DNA from: Talaromyces rugulosus
Lineage: Eukaryota > Ascomycota > Eurotiomycetes > Eurotiales > Trichocomaceae
Direction: 5' to 3'
DNA length: 64,000 nucleotides
NCBI RefSeq assembly: GCF_013368755.1
Contig: NC_049565.1
Coordinates: forward strand, 2,976,001-3,040,000
Below are positions 19,355 to 30,955 of the stretch, piece after piece. The position numbers and the translations under genes were made by a program. Every line of letters starts with the position of its first letter. The first letter of the stretch is position 1. The notes beneath the pieces were generated by a model that was not told the origin of the DNA, did not search any database, and saw only the letters and a list, made by a program, of their open reading frames with translations.

Positions 19355-21752
19355 TCACACGCCCAAAGGCTTTTTCGTCACCTGAGCCATGTCACTCCAA
19401 AATTTACTTCTTTTTTCATACCCACTAAAAAGAAAGGCTTCTTCATGGCCAATCTCATCTTTGATCTCAGATGCTCGATGTGGGAGTAGCAGCTTGAGGC
19501 GTTTTGTCCGATCCTGTGCAGCTACCTTTTTTCGCTCCTTTTGCTCTTGCTTTTTGCCGTCTTTTTTTTGTCGCTTAGATGAAGATTTGCTGTCCTTTGC
19601 CTCTTTGCTAGACTTGCTAGACTTGCTAACTGTGCTCGCCTCGGACTTCAATTCAGGAGGAGGTGGAGGAGGGGCAGGCGCGTCCTCTGGATCATACTCA
19701 GACTCGGATGGGCTTTCTTCTGGCGGTGGAGGCGGTGTGAGGAGCCGCAAGTATGGTTCAAAACGAGTTTCTTTTTCAAAAATGATCCGTAGTTGTGCCC
19801 GCTGTTCAGCATATTCATCATAGCACGCCGAGATGATTGTGTCTAGGAAGCAGACTTCTGGTTGGTGCGAAGTCGCCAACGACTTCATCCGGGATTTCAA
19901 CGCACTATGTGCCTTGGAGAAAGACCGCAAAATCAAATCAATCTCCTTGGTGCCAACAGAAATGTCGTTATCAGGCTTGTTAGGATCCTCAATGGACAGT
20001 CGTGGTTTTCTGTCATGGCTGTAGACGACCTATCTCTTTGTTAGTCACGCGTATTAGAACTAAAGCATTTCTGCAACCCACCTTGTTATAATATCCCGGG
20101 GGATTCAGTCTAATTCCAACTGACGAGAAATCAAATTTGTTTCCGTAGAAATCAAAAAAGTCCATCAAAACGCTACCCAGAGTTGGGCCGTGGCCATCCA
20201 TTGTGTGCGGCATGTGCTGGAAAAGACTGACAACCAAACAGATGATAGAGAAACCTCCCAGGCCACCCGTGGGCACTTCATTCAAGCCCCGCAATAGCAA
20301 GAATTGCTTGATGATAGCAACAATAGCAGGCATGGCTGGATATGCTTCCTTCCACTTGTTGAAAAAATAGATGGCACGGATGCCACTGTCGTTATCAAAC
20401 GACATGTCCACTTTCAACCCAGTCAAACGATCAACCCACTTAAGAATGGGGACCCTGGCACCCGCAATGATCTCCATAGAGCCCGAAGCGACAACGCTAG
20501 CCCTTTCCAAAAGCCTTGCAACTTCATAAATGGACACTTGGCCTCCAAACCCTCGCCTGCGCGGGATAAATGTTTCTCGTCCATTGCGGATGAAACTAGG
20601 AGAAAGCAAAACCAGATCCATATCAGCAACAGGGAGATACAGGCCCGACGCAAAGGACCCGAATGGTTTGACTTCCATGCCTCTAAACTTCGGCTGCACA
20701 TCGAATACCCTTTGTATTCTTTCTACCAGGTCTCGCCGAATCATATCCTCGTACGGGCGGGGCTTCACCCAGTCGTAGAACGCCAAAATCTCGTTGTGAA
20801 GTCTGTTTCATGCATTAGATTTCCCCTCCTATTGTATAGAGAAGAAGGCGGGTTCATACCTAGTACCAAGATGCAGCGTTGGTTCCATCAACTCAAGCCA
20901 AGGGGTTCCGTTATCCGACGGTCCGGCCTTCCACACGCTAACAATATCTCCATACGGACTATAGCCAACTTTTCCAAACTTCCCAGTAAACGGTTTTATC
21001 TCATCGTCTCGTGTGCGTTTCTTCCCCGCAATAGAATCATCAGGCCGATCCCGTAGTGCCCTTGGGCCAGTCGGGGCGTTTTCTGGAGGCACATTCTCGT
21101 CGACGACATCTGCATCATCGCCCATATCGAAGGAAATATAGTCCTCATTCGTAGCAACCGCATCAGCATTCGCCGGCGCATTAGCAGCAAGACGGGCCTT
21201 GCGGATAAGCTTGACAACATCGACGTGCTTACCCTGCGTCTCGTCCGACGGAGGCAGCACAGTGTACGGATCGGGGTTCGACCACTTGGGCCGTTCAACA
21301 GTGTTACTATTGACAGTGCTTTCCAAGGCACGTTTTTTGCGCGGGGGGGTTGCAGCAGTACCGCTATCTTCATCGTCGTCGCCATTGTCATTGTCATTGT
21401 CATTGTCACCACCAGAAGACGCGGATTCCTCCATCTCAGCCTCGTCGCTATCGGTCAGCTCGTCCGGGTTCGCAAACTTCAACTGCGGTGTGTCTTGCCC
21501 GTCGACGGTGTTTGCCAGAAAATCCGGTGTGCGATCGCGTTGTCTCGACAGCAGCGGACGCTCAGCGGTTGGCGGACGAAATCGAAATGTAAAGTCATGG
21601 CGTGGTCGTCGTCTCCTGTCGTCGTCGAAATTTCTTGGTCGACCACCTGCGCCCCGATTGTAGTCACCACGATCACGGTCGCGGTCACGGTCGCGACCCT
21701 GGTCTCCTTGGAACTCGTATGCGAAATTCGGCATTGTGACGCCCATCGACAA
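19355..21752 (-). CDS. cid14: non-canonical poly(A) polymerase, Trf4/Cid14 family (TRAMP complex)
   Basis: Three exons; joins GT-R-LHNEILAF and YYNK-VVYSHDR. The nucleotidyltransferase core has the GS motif with catalytic aspartates in PFGSFASGLYLPVADMDLVL and a third Asp in LKVDMSFDNDSG. The PAP-associated domain holds MDFFDFYGNKFDFSSVGI and the nucleotide-recognition region GPTLGSVLM. The family adds short oligo(A) tails to nuclear RNAs to mark them for exosome decay. A ~270-residue N-terminus is Arg/Asp-rich (DRDRDRDR) and acidic; the C-terminus is Ser/Lys/Pro-rich and probably disordered. The start could also be the next Met, MPNFAYEF, six codons on. Confidence 0.88.
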
Positions 21753-22243
21753 AAAGAACTCCGGGATTGACGTGGTTTCTCTCTAGTGACACACAAAAAG
21801 AAAGCACGGTCGAGTCGAAAAAATCTCAACGTTGTCGCGGCAAAAACCCTGCTTGAGGAAGGCGGTGCCGCTGTGCTTACATAATCTCTCTGTCTTTCCT
21901 AATTAGGCAACTACAAGCAACACTACGGTTTTATACAGCTGGAAATGAGAAAAAATCTTAGTGAGATACAAGTCGTCGTTCAGATAATAATACTTTATAT
22001 AAAAAGAAGCTTCCGATGTTTTGCTAACTGACAAAAAGGAGGCTCTGCCACCAGTCAATCCATCGTCAACTCCAAAGAGAATTGAAAAAAGTGCAACAGT
22101 CAGAAACGACAGTTAAGACTCTTCTCTCCCAGGTATCTATGTATCCATTCCTTCTATTGATCTCTCAATATCGTTATCGTCAAGTCGTTCCATGGGGCGT
22201 ATTCATAAATAGCGGGAGGGATTTGTCTCGGAAGTCATTGCAT
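21753..22243. promoter_or_regulatory. promoter of the poly(A) polymerase gene
   Basis: No gene seen. It lies between the poly(A) polymerase start and the stop of the first metallothionein gene, both on the - strand. Confidence 0.5.
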
Positions 22244-22383
22244 TTAGTGCTAGCACGTAACAAGTCAGTCTCGTCAAGGGTATGTATTGCTGATAGTATA
22301 AAAAGAGGCCAACTTACGGAGCAGGTGCTGCAAGAGCAAGAGTTGCAGTTGCCGGAGCAGCAGTTGCAGGAGCAGGGAGACAT
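22244..22383 (-). CDS. metallothionein 1 (about 23 residues)
   Basis: The ATG at 22383 opens MSPCSCNCCSGNC, followed by NSCSCSTCS, then a GTAAGT donor at 22317. Using the acceptor GCTAG at 22250, preceded by a CTGAC branch site, one His codon and TAA complete the peptide. Nine Cys in C-x-C and CC arrangements, no aromatics and tiny size match Neurospora-type copper metallothioneins, which bind Cu(I) through Cys thiolates. The 3' acceptor is inferred; the Cys-rich exon is certain. A TATA-like element lies about 130 bases upstream. A second metallothionein gene follows at 23980-24179 on the same strand. Confidence 0.8.
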
Positions 22384-23979
22384 GTTGGCTGGTTGTTGTT
22401 GGGAGATGAAAATATCTCGAATAATATGAATGTAGTGATTGAGTTGATTGGATGCTTTGATATTGCTTGGAGGAAGAAGAAAGACTGAAGTACAGGGCCG
22501 GGAAACGGCTGCTTTTATGCCCAACTTTCCATACACACACGGCTATCTCTCCGTCAACCGGAGCACACGTTGTCAAAGCTATAAGCCTGCCCAGTATGCC
22601 AACCTCTGACTAGGATCCATCAGGCTGTTCGAGGGGGGTTTGCACAGATAGCAAGATACAAGATGGTGTGTTGAAACAGTCCAGTCAGCGACATCCGCGT
22701 CTCAGAATCCCTGAATCGGACCAATTACGAGCATCACGACCCCCTCATTTTCTCTCGCAGCAGCGCCCCTCGTATGGGCCCTGTAACAATGGCAACCCCT
22801 CTCGTATGCGTTCGTGTATGCACCGTATTGGCGTGAGAAGCATTTGCTAATCCTGAATGGAGCTGTTCTCAACTGCAATCCGGATTGGTCGAGGAAAAGA
22901 AAGCCAACTGGTCCACAGTGCAAATTCCCGCCTGATCTAATTGCTACCACCCCTGACCACGATCATGACGTTGCAACCGCTACACGCGCCAAATTAAGAT
23001 CTGGTGGATGGGCCGGTGGATATTGTGATAGATCCAACAAACTTCTTGGAAAAAAGCCAATAGCGTGAGGACTAGCATGCATGAAAACTCTCCCATTGGA
23101 CTCTTCTCGAAAAAAAAAAAAAAGTTTCATAACGGCAATGCCCGCCCCTCCATCATGGAAATGGTATATCCAGTCCAGAACGATTCTAGCAAGCTTCTCA
23201 GGTGCCTAGCAGCTGAACGATCATCGGCCTCCCGCGGGGGGGGGGGGGGGGGGGGGAGAGAGGGCTGGCCAGCTGACTGTAGTTATGGCGAACGTGACAG
23301 CCTGGTTTGCCTCTGGGCGCCTCACTGTTTTGAGTTAACCCCGATTCCATCCGATCAATGAAATGTGCATTTAGACCGATACGGAGAGAGCGCAAGGCAG
23401 AATAGAAAGACGGTGGATACTTCATGCAAGTCCAAAAAAAAAAAACACCAACAAGGCTCTCCTCGCACGGGCCCTTGTGTATATTGGGTTTAGTCACCGA
23501 GGATGGATTCTGTTAGATAAAATATTATGCTCATTATTACTTAATAGTAGACCGGTATTATTACAAAGAATACGCCGCGAGACCAGCGGGAAATGGTTCC
23601 GATTCTTGTCCTAGATTTGGATCGTAGATTGTATCGGGATCGAGTCATTTGGAGAGATAATATGGTAAACATTCTTCAGCGTACTATGGCTGATGATAGA
23701 GTACACAAATTCTATAGGTTATAGTTTATAGTTTGAAAAGCAAACCAAGGCAATCCGAGATGTTATTGTCTAACCGAGGTAGCTAGGTCTAACACAGTAT
23801 TTCCCAGTCAGGGACATCCTTTGCAGGATATCCTTGACACGAAGAATTCGAAAGCAACCTTGTTCCTCCTGATCATTTATTCATTTCTCTCTCTTGTACA
23901 AATTGCCGTAGCGTATAGCCGGATAGAGCTTGACAGGGGACGGCGAGAATCCGAGGCCGGCTGCTATGTATTTGGGCGT
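22384..23979. other. 1.6-kb spacer between metallothionein genes
   Basis: No gene recognised. It contains the metallothionein 1 promoter, a 21-base poly-G tract at 23236-23256, and AT-rich sequence. Confidence 0.5.
23236..23256. repeat. poly-G tract (21 G)
   Basis: An uninterrupted run of 21 guanines on the + strand in non-coding DNA between the metallothionein genes. Its exact length is prone to sequencing error. Confidence 0.85.
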
Positions 23980-24179
23980 TTATTTCTAAAAGAGCAAAGC
24001 ATTAGACATTCATCCGAATAGTATTTATCCAACTGGACTTACGCATTCGCACTTGCCGGCAGGGCATGCGCAAGAATCGCCACAGCTGCAGTTGCAAGGA
24101 CCTAAAAGGTAGCGAGTCAGTGAATACATTTCTTGAAACATATTTCTCTAGACCAAAAGGGTAAAGTAAACATACCCAT
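23980..24179 (-). CDS. metallothionein 2 (22 residues, three exons)
   Basis: Three tiny exons: ATGG at 24176-24179, 24043-24101, and 23980-23985 (AAA TAA). Introns are GTATGT...TTTTAG and GTAAGT...TTTTAG. The product starts MGPCNCSCGDSC and ends GKCECK; its seven Cys are spaced C-x-C-x-C-x4-C-x-C-x4-C-x-C, as in the short copper metallothioneins of Neurospora and Agaricus. The exon joins are supported by the Cys periodicity, the family-typical terminal Lys and consensus splice sites. A TATAAA (24318-24323, - strand) lies about 140 bases upstream. Metal-induced expression is expected from the family, not shown. Confidence 0.88.
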
Positions 24180-24751
24180 TGTGATTGTTTTGAGAAAGTA
24201 CTTGTAGAAAGTAAAGTGATTTGTAGGTGATGAATGTTCAGAGAGATTCAGACGTAGTTGTTGTTGACGGAGAGAGAGAAAGAGTAAAGCGGAGACGGTT
24301 GGAGGGGCAAAACCCGCTTTATATGCGCAATAATCAGTCTGGTTTCCTCTTTTGCTTTTCGCCCCTCTCTCTTGGCTCTCCGAGTATTTTGTTTTGGCAG
24401 TGTTTTTTTTGAAATTTTGAGTTTTTTTAATCCCGATCTATCTAGCCGGACCCTTATTATCCACAACTTTGCCATGTATTGACTACTTGACTATGAGATG
24501 ATAACCAGGGACAGACAATAAGATATCCCTGCTGTAGCTAATCTAATATAGCGCCCGGCTATCGGTAGTTCTACGAGAAACAGAGACAGGCACCAGTGGT
24601 CTATAACACAAGTGTGCAGAGTGCGGGGTCGATCAGCCTATCTAATCAATCTATATAAACCCGGCGCGATGATGCCATCCATGTATTAATTACAGCGCAA
24701 ATCCTGTAAAACGAGTGCAAAAAACATTGCAAAAAACAAGGAAAAAGAAGC
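24180..24751. promoter_or_regulatory. divergent promoter of metallothionein 2 and the GFA gene
   Basis: A spacer of 572 bp between divergent starts. It includes the TATAAA at 24318-24323 oriented to the metallothionein and a TATATAAA-like site at about 24651-24658 oriented to the GFA-domain gene. Confidence 0.55.
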
Positions 24752-25816
24752 ATGTCGGAGACCTCATGCATCACTTGCCTATGCGGGCAAGTCTCTCAGC
24801 GAGTATCGCCGACACTGGCAGAGTCATTCTCGGTCTGCCACTGCTCCTCGTGTCGCTCAACAAGCGGAGTCCTCTGCACATCCTACCTCGTTCTGAACTC
24901 TCCTCCCGATATTAACAAATGCTGTCTGACCGAATACGCTCAGTCCGCTAATGTCAGTCGCTGGTTCTGCGCCGTCTGTGGCGCGCATGTCTTTGCGTAT
25001 GCCAAACACGCAGACAGATACTATGTCGCGACGGGGCTGCTGGAGACGACGATTCCTTCTGAACAAAGACGTGTCACCCACTGGGGCACCCGACACACTC
25101 GAGACGGCGGCCTGAGTCGTTTCTTGCAGCTGGGCAATGATGCATCCGCGAATGGAGATGTAACAGCATGTCTGCTGGGACCCACTGTCGCCAACGACAA
25201 GGAAAACGACAAGAACGAAAACAACGGCGATATCCACAGTAGTAGGCTGCAGGCGCGCTGTCACTGTGGAGGCGTAGACTTTTCCATCACGCGTCCCGAC
25301 GATATCCGGTCTCGCAGCGTGTGGTCGCCATGGCCAGACCTGCTCGTGCCGTATCATTCAGCGTCACTGCGAGAGAAAAGTAACCCGGACGATGTGAAAT
25401 GGTGGGTTTGCGCTGATAATACCAAATACCTCGCCGGAACATGCGCTTGTACGTCTTGTCGGCTGGCCAGTGGGTTCCCTATCCAGACATGGGCATTCGT
25501 ACCCAAGACAAATATTGTCTCTGCCGCCGAATCCGGGACCGAGTTTGAGTATCGCTCGACGAGTGCTACGTTGCAGTGCTTTGAGAGTAGTCCCGGAGTG
25601 TTTAGGGAATTTTGTAATTTGTGCGGTGCTACGGTGTTTTGGCATTGTAGTGAGCGTCCCGGCGTTGTCGATGTAAGTGTTGGCGTGTTGCGAGCACAAA
25701 CTGGTGCGAGGGCTGAAGACTGGCTTGACTGGGTGACTGCGAGGGTTAGCTTTGCAGAGGATGCTCTTGGGGACCCTTTGATTGCTCTGTTGGAAGAGGG
25801 TTTGCGGGCAAGTTAA
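24752..25816 (+). CDS. tandem GFA-domain (CENP-V/DUF636) zinc protein
   Basis: An uninterrupted frame of 354 residues with two copies of the glutathione-dependent formaldehyde-activating (GFA) fold. Copy 1 (about 1-130) has CLCGQV, CHCSSCRSTSG and WFCAVCGAHVF; copy 2 (about 165-330) has ARCHCGGVDF, CACTSCRLASG and EFCNLCGATVFW. These Cys sets form the two zinc sites of the family. The two copies are joined by an Asn/Asp/Lys-rich linker. Family members act on S-hydroxymethyl-glutathione or are of unknown function, so the substrate is not assigned. It is divergent from metallothionein 2; a shared metal or thiol context is only a suggestion. Confidence 0.85.
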   Translation: MSETSCITCLCGQVSQRVSPTLAESFSVCHCSSCRSTSGVLCTSYLVLNSPPDINKCCLTEYAQSANVSRWFCAVCGAHVFAYAKHADRYYVATGLLETTIPSEQRRVTHWGTRHTRDGGLSRFLQLGNDASANGDVTACLLGPTVANDKENDKNENNGDIHSSRLQARCHCGGVDFSITRPDDIRSRSVWSPWPDLLVPYHSASLREKSNPDDVKWWVCADNTKYLAGTCACTSCRLASGFPIQTWAFVPKTNIVSAAESGTEFEYRSTSATLQCFESSPGVFREFCNLCGATVFWHCSERPGVVDVSVGVLRAQTGARAEDWLDWVTARVSFAEDALGDPLIALLEEGLRAS

Positions 25817-25911
25817 AAGAGGGCTCTAGATGTGCTCATCTGTAACATTAATGTAGGTAACAAAACAGGAAATCTTTATCATATCAACTGTATACTATCC
25901 TCTAGTCTAAA

Positions 25912-27719
25912 TTACAGCTCATCTTTACGCGACGACTCCTTCTCTTTGGCGTCGCCACAGACCGCAGGCGTCGTAACCAGCATCGAATAAACACACTTTT
26001 CGTCTTCCATCACCTTGAGAATCTCATTTTCCTCCGCGCATTCAAGGATGACGGTCGTCGACCGCGCGGGTCCATTCCAGCATTGCTGGCCGGACGTGTA
26101 CTCGAGAGCCACCTTGTCTACTTGCTGGATCTCGCCGGCCGGGTTGACTTCGTCGACGGCGACTGTGATGATTTCCTTGTAATTGCCCATGGTCACTGTG
26201 CCACCGCCTTTCTTGGGGATTTGCCTGGTCTTGTCGAGGAAGCAGTGTTCGTATGTGTACTCTCCAGAGTCCTTCTGGACGCACACTCCCTTGAAAGTAC
26301 GGAAGATGTCTTGTGCGCCATAGTCCCTTTCGAGATCGGCCCGGTGGTCTCTGATCGAGTTGGTGTGTCGGTCCAACAGTGACTTTTCGGCCTTGAGCGC
26401 ATCTCGCGCCTCCGTCACGGCCTTGGACTCGGACCCAGACTCGCTGTTAGATCCGGGGATGATGTTGTTGTCGACAAGGAACTTTTTGGCACTGTGAAAC
26501 TTGTCCTCGAGGAACTCGACAACAGGAGGCGGGAGATAGGCCAATAATTTGTAGACTTACTTCATTAGACATTGGTTTTTAAGGAAAAAGAAAAGGGAGA
26601 AAACTCACCAATATCAACATCGTTACTATCGTCTTGATTCTCCCAGTGTTCCCAATTGACGCCAGACGTCTCGCTATCTTCCTTTGCAATCGCATCGAAA
26701 TCGCGGTCCTTGGCAGCCTCCTCTGAGTAATCCCCAGCAGCCCCCTTGGCCGCGTAATCTTGCCAGCTGCGTACAGCGCGTTTGACACCCTCGTCGTTGA
26801 AGTTGGGGTTGTATTCAACCTGAAATTTGGACAGGATCTCTTCGAGCTCCTTGACTCGTGACCGGCTGTCATCTCTCTGGCCGCGCACTTCATCCAGAGC
26901 TCCGCGGAGCTCGTTCACGCGGGCCTTGGCGAGACCGGCCAGCAGAGAAACCTTGCCTTTCTTGGTTCCCTTGACCACTTTTCCGCGCTCCTCTTTTTCG
27001 ATTCTCTCGAGATCGACCTCCATAGCCTGGATTTTGGTCTCTTGGGCCTTGACCTCGACTTCAAGGTCGGCAATGCGGTCTTCGATTTCTTTAGTCAGAC
27101 GGCCGGCTTCGGCCACAAGCTCTTTCTTTTTCTTCAATGCTGCGTTCAGCGATTTTTGTTTCGCCTCCTCGGATTTCCGCCATGCTTTGCCAATCTCCTT
27201 GCATCGGTCCTCGCACTTGGTGCCGCGGACACGCGCCCACTCGTCGCTGCCATCGCAGCAGATATCGTAGTCGCAGACACCGTCATTCACTCGCTGGAAT
27301 GGAATGTATGCGGCTTGGTGGCCCTTGTTCTTGCAGTGGAAACCGGGAAGGGCGGGCGTCAGGTTGATACCTTCGTTTGCAGGATGGTCACCAGATGTCG
27401 AGGGCGACAGGCGGGAGAGATGAGAGCAGGCCGACGTGCCTGGCTCGTCGCTGCCATCCGGACAGTCGCAGTAGTCGTCATTGACGGCGGCAAAGGGGAT
27501 CTTGATTGCTGGATGGGAAATGCAGCTGAATGAGGTGGTATCCTTGTAGAATTTTGCAACTGGGTGGTCGTTAGCACTCTTCTTTCTCTCTAGGTAAGTA
27601 AACATACATTCAGGTCCTACTCCTCGCGGACGGGACGAAGCCTCACTCGAGGCAGCCAAAACAGTGGAGGAGCATGTCGATATGCCCAAGAGGACGAGCA
27701 GATTCCCCGGGCCCTTCAT
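25912..27719 (-). CDS. gtb1: glucosidase II beta subunit (ER N-glycan trimming)
   Basis: Three exons; the start is ATG at 27719 (MKGPGNLLVLLGISTCSSTV, signal peptide). Joins: GPE-F-AKFYKD and DVDI-V-YKLLAYLPP. The N-terminal PRKCSH/LDL-receptor-A-like region has CDCPDGSDEPGTSAC and CDYDICCDGSDEW; the middle is a long Glu/Lys coiled coil; the C-terminal MRH (mannose-6-phosphate receptor homology) domain has VCVQKDSGEYTYEHCFLDKT and GPARSTTVILECAEENEIL. The protein ends in KDEL, an ER-retrieval signal. With the catalytic alpha subunit it removes glucose from N-glycans, feeding the calnexin cycle. About 570 residues, normal for fungi. Confidence 0.92.
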
Positions 27720-27966
27720 ATTCACGGCATTGAGCTTTGCTAGTATTACCCAAGAACTTTAGGAAGTATTATAGACCCCGGAGTTCTGGCCAGGTTGCTT
27801 GTCGTGTCCGGGGTCCAGCGAGCTCGAGAGTGGCCCGGCTAGTTATCGGGTGGGGCCCTGCTTAGTCACGTATCTAGAGCCGCTTTCTCTTCTTTCCTTT
27901 TTCGCCATCGTTACTTCTTGGTTGATCTGACTTGCAGTATTCAACTTTATAAAAAGAAAAAGGACC

Positions 27967-29007
27967 ATGGGTAACGACGGTGGCAGGTAAGTTCTAAATG
28001 TCTTTTATATGCTCTATTCCAAAACTAACTGGCTAAACAGCATCCCCACCCGGCGCGAACTCGTCCGCGAAGCCGCCAAAGCCCCCTCAGCAACTCAAGT
28101 CAAAGAAGCGCAGCGCGAGCAACAAGAACACTACTGGACCACCTGTCCACTCTCACACAAACCCCTACAGCGCCCTATTGTGTCCGACTCCGTGGGTAAT
28201 CTGTACAACAAAGATGCGATCCTGAAATACCTGATCGGCGCCGAGGACGAGGAAGGTATTAGCTCCAAGGCCGATTGCGACGAGATCTTGCAGCGGCGAG
28301 TCAAGAGTTTGAAGGATGTGGTTGAGCTCAAGTTTGAGATTGAAGAGGAGGACAAAGACGAAACTGCTGCAACCGTGCAAGATAATAGTGCTCGCAAGGG
28401 AGAGAAATGGGTGTGTCCGGTGACGAGGAAACAGCTGGGACCTGGTGTCAAGGCAGTTTATATTGTTCCCTGTGGACATGTCTTTGCCGAGGAGGCTGTC
28501 CGGGAGATGAAGAGCGATAAATGCTTGCAGGTGAGTAACAGGTTCTTCTGGTAGTGTAACTACTGGCTTTACTAACTTTCAACCAAGTGCGCCGAGCCGT
28601 ACACGCAAGACAACGTCGTCGTCATCCTCCCCACCAAAGACGCCGACAAACAGCGACAAATGGCTCGCGGCGTGAAACTCGGTGAACAGGGCCTCACGCA
28701 CTCGTTGAAAAAAGCATCCGGGTCGAAGAAACGCAAGAAGCATGCTGCTGCCGAATCTTCTACCACCACAGAACAATCGTCAAAGTCTGCGTCGAGCACA
28801 GCCTCATCTGGGGCTATCAAGAACGCCGCAACGGCCATGTTGACAGCCAAGGTCTTGGAAGAAGAGAACAAGAAAAAGAAGCAAAAAGTCGTTGGTCGTA
28901 ATGAGACCTTGAAGAGTTTGTTTCACAGCGACAAGGACAAGCACAAACACAAAGACGGAGACTTTATGACCAGAGGATTCACGATACCTGCAGATGCTCG
29001 GCGTTGA
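27967..29007 (+). CDS. rtf2: Rtf2 replication termination factor homologue
   Basis: Three exons: MGNDGGS, then IPTRRELVREAAKAPSATQV onward, with the second intron after SDKCLQ and before CAEPYTQDN. Family hallmarks are the start MGNDGG-IPTRRELV and a C2HC2-type RING-like fold: WTTCPLSHKPLQRPIV in the first half and WVCPVTRKQLGPGVKAVYIV with PCGHVF in the second. The C-terminus is Ser/Ala/Lys-rich with a nuclear-type KKRKK motif. In fission yeast Rtf2 stabilises paused forks and affects splicing; proteasome shuttling partners are known in animals. Position and length (~315 aa) are ordinary. Confidence 0.92.
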
Positions 29008-29203
29008 TTCTGGTTTAAATTAATTCATGTATATATTACGGGTCTTGGTGTTAGTGTGGAGTATAACGATCTATATATTTAGGATTAGATATGAAATGAC
29101 TTGCTATTGTACACTATCAAACACAAACCTCAACCTTCCAACCTCGGGCAATACACACAAAAAAGGTAACAGACAAGAAAGTTATGGCTCCTATAGAACC
29201 GCA

Positions 29204-30537
29204 CTAAATACGAAACTTGGACGAAGTGTCTTGTTCGTTGAGCAATCCTCGTTCCCGGAGAGCTTCTTCAATGATCTTTCTTCTGCCAATGTCACGGTCA
29301 TGGTCGGCCTTGGTGTATCGCGAGAACTTGACGGTAAGATTCGGGATGCCTTGTCGAGATGGCAGGGCTGAAAGTTCTTCGGCCAGTTTCTTGCGAGGCG
29401 CAATTACCTGTTCGAGATAGTCAACCACTTGTTGGACGGTTGTTATGTTGGCCATCTCCGAGTCGGGAACGTGGTGACCAGTGATTTGGGCCAAACGGGC
29501 CAGATACTGTGCACAATAATAGTTAGCTTTTTTTTTTCGTTTCAAGTTGGAAAGCAAATGGCTACTCACGGTAAATCGGACCGCAGGGTCAGTAAGAGGG
29601 AAAGATAGATAGCCCTTGTCCTTTGGCTCGACAGATATTTTCACTGCATGCGATTTCGAAGCCGGTTGGTTAAATTTGGCTTCCGCACCGCTTGGCGGCT
29701 CCTGTGTTTGTTCTCCCAGCTGATTGAAGACAAAGTGAAGGATTTTCTTGGGTTGGGAGTCTTTTGGATAAATGAGTGCATCATCCAATGATTTGGCGTC
29801 TGGGTTGATTCGGCATTTCCTGATCATAGTCCAAACCATTTTGGCGTGCTCGGTGGCTTCGAGGGCGGCCTCCAGGGGCTTGTCGAGATCGTGCAGGATA
29901 GACAGCTCGACAGCAACCGAGTGAGCAGCGGTACGCACATGCTGCTTGGTCCGGGCTTTGCTGCGGGTGAGGAAACTGGAGCATTGTTAGAAATGTCACC
30001 AAAAGAAGGAGAAAGAAAAAAAAAAAAAGGAAAGAAAAACACTCACGGGCTGTATTGATCACCTTCCTTACGACCAAGGTCCGTCCATTTCCTACGATGA
30101 CCAATTACCTGCAATCCTTCTGCAGTCTTTGCAGGAGTAAACTCGATGGTAGGTTTACGCTGTGTTTTGGCTCCGACTCTTGCTGCTTCTGCGGCGGCGG
30201 CGACGGCGGCGGCTGCTTCTTCCTCCTCCTCTTCTACTTCCTGCACCCGTTCTTGTTCCCCCGTGTGTTCACCTTTGCGCTTCTTCCAGGCCTTTGAGAT
30301 GATACCTTCGCCGCCATAAGGGTCTTCCAGGCCTGGTGGTTGATTGGTGCCCCAGATGCGCTGGCGAAGTCGTTCGGTCAGCGGCGTTTGGCCGGAGGCA
30401 TGGCGTCGTGCGTGAGCGTATTTCAGCGAGCATGCGGGGAGCACATTGTGTCGACAACTGGAGCAGACATAAAGGCTCTTTGATAATTGAAGGCTAGGCG
30501 CCTCCAATGGCTGCAGTAACCGCACCGGTGGGCGCAT
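29204..30537 (-). CDS. MRPL13: mitochondrial large ribosomal subunit protein mL50
   Basis: Three exons; joins QYSP-FLTRSKART and AVRFT-YLARLAQ. The N-terminus MRPPVRLLQPLEAPSLQLSK is basic and amphipathic, as expected for a mitochondrial targeting sequence, with CSSC nearby. A Glu/Ala-rich low-complexity stretch follows (EEEEEEAAAAV). The C-terminal two-thirds (ILHDLDKPLEAALEATEHAK, ISVEPKDKGYLSFPLTDPAV, ITGHHVPDSEMANITTVQQV, LPNLTVKFSRYT-like end) fits the fungal mL50/39S-L50 family. The family name rests on recognition of this C-terminal pattern. About 400 residues. Confidence 0.8.
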
Positions 30538-30955
30538 CTTTGCGGTTTGTTTGGTGAAGTTTGTCCGGGCAAAAGATCTCTCTCTGTATGTCCGCGAATC
30601 TCTCCCGGTTCTAGCCCAAAGTGGCCTAGCCGCGAGTCACGTGCATATATACGCAAATAAATGATTCAACACATAATATTTTAAGAAAAGTTTTATAAAT
30701 ATAGTTTAATTTACAAGTCTAATAGATAGACTGATTTTTTTATAATAATGAACGTTGCCTAGCTTGGTTGAAGCCGGTGTGTTATGAAAGACAAAAGGCC
30801 CTTCAAGCAGGTATTGTCATTTGCTAAATGAATGCCCTACATCTGCCTTACCCCTCCTAGCCAAGTTCGACTGCACAGCCTCTGGATATACATGCCTTCC
30901 TCCTAGTCTTGAATGTTTGATATATCTTGTTTAGAAAAAGGAAAGACAGAAGAAG
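30538..30955. other. AT-rich spacer with mL50 promoter
   Basis: No gene seen. The part nearest 30538 is the promoter of mL50; the rest is AT-rich. Confidence 0.5.

Noticed and set aside
24020..24180. The Cys-rich repeats as a low-complexity artefact
   Set aside because: Splice sites, ATG and the terminal Lys-stop exon all agree with a metallothionein, so I kept it as a gene.
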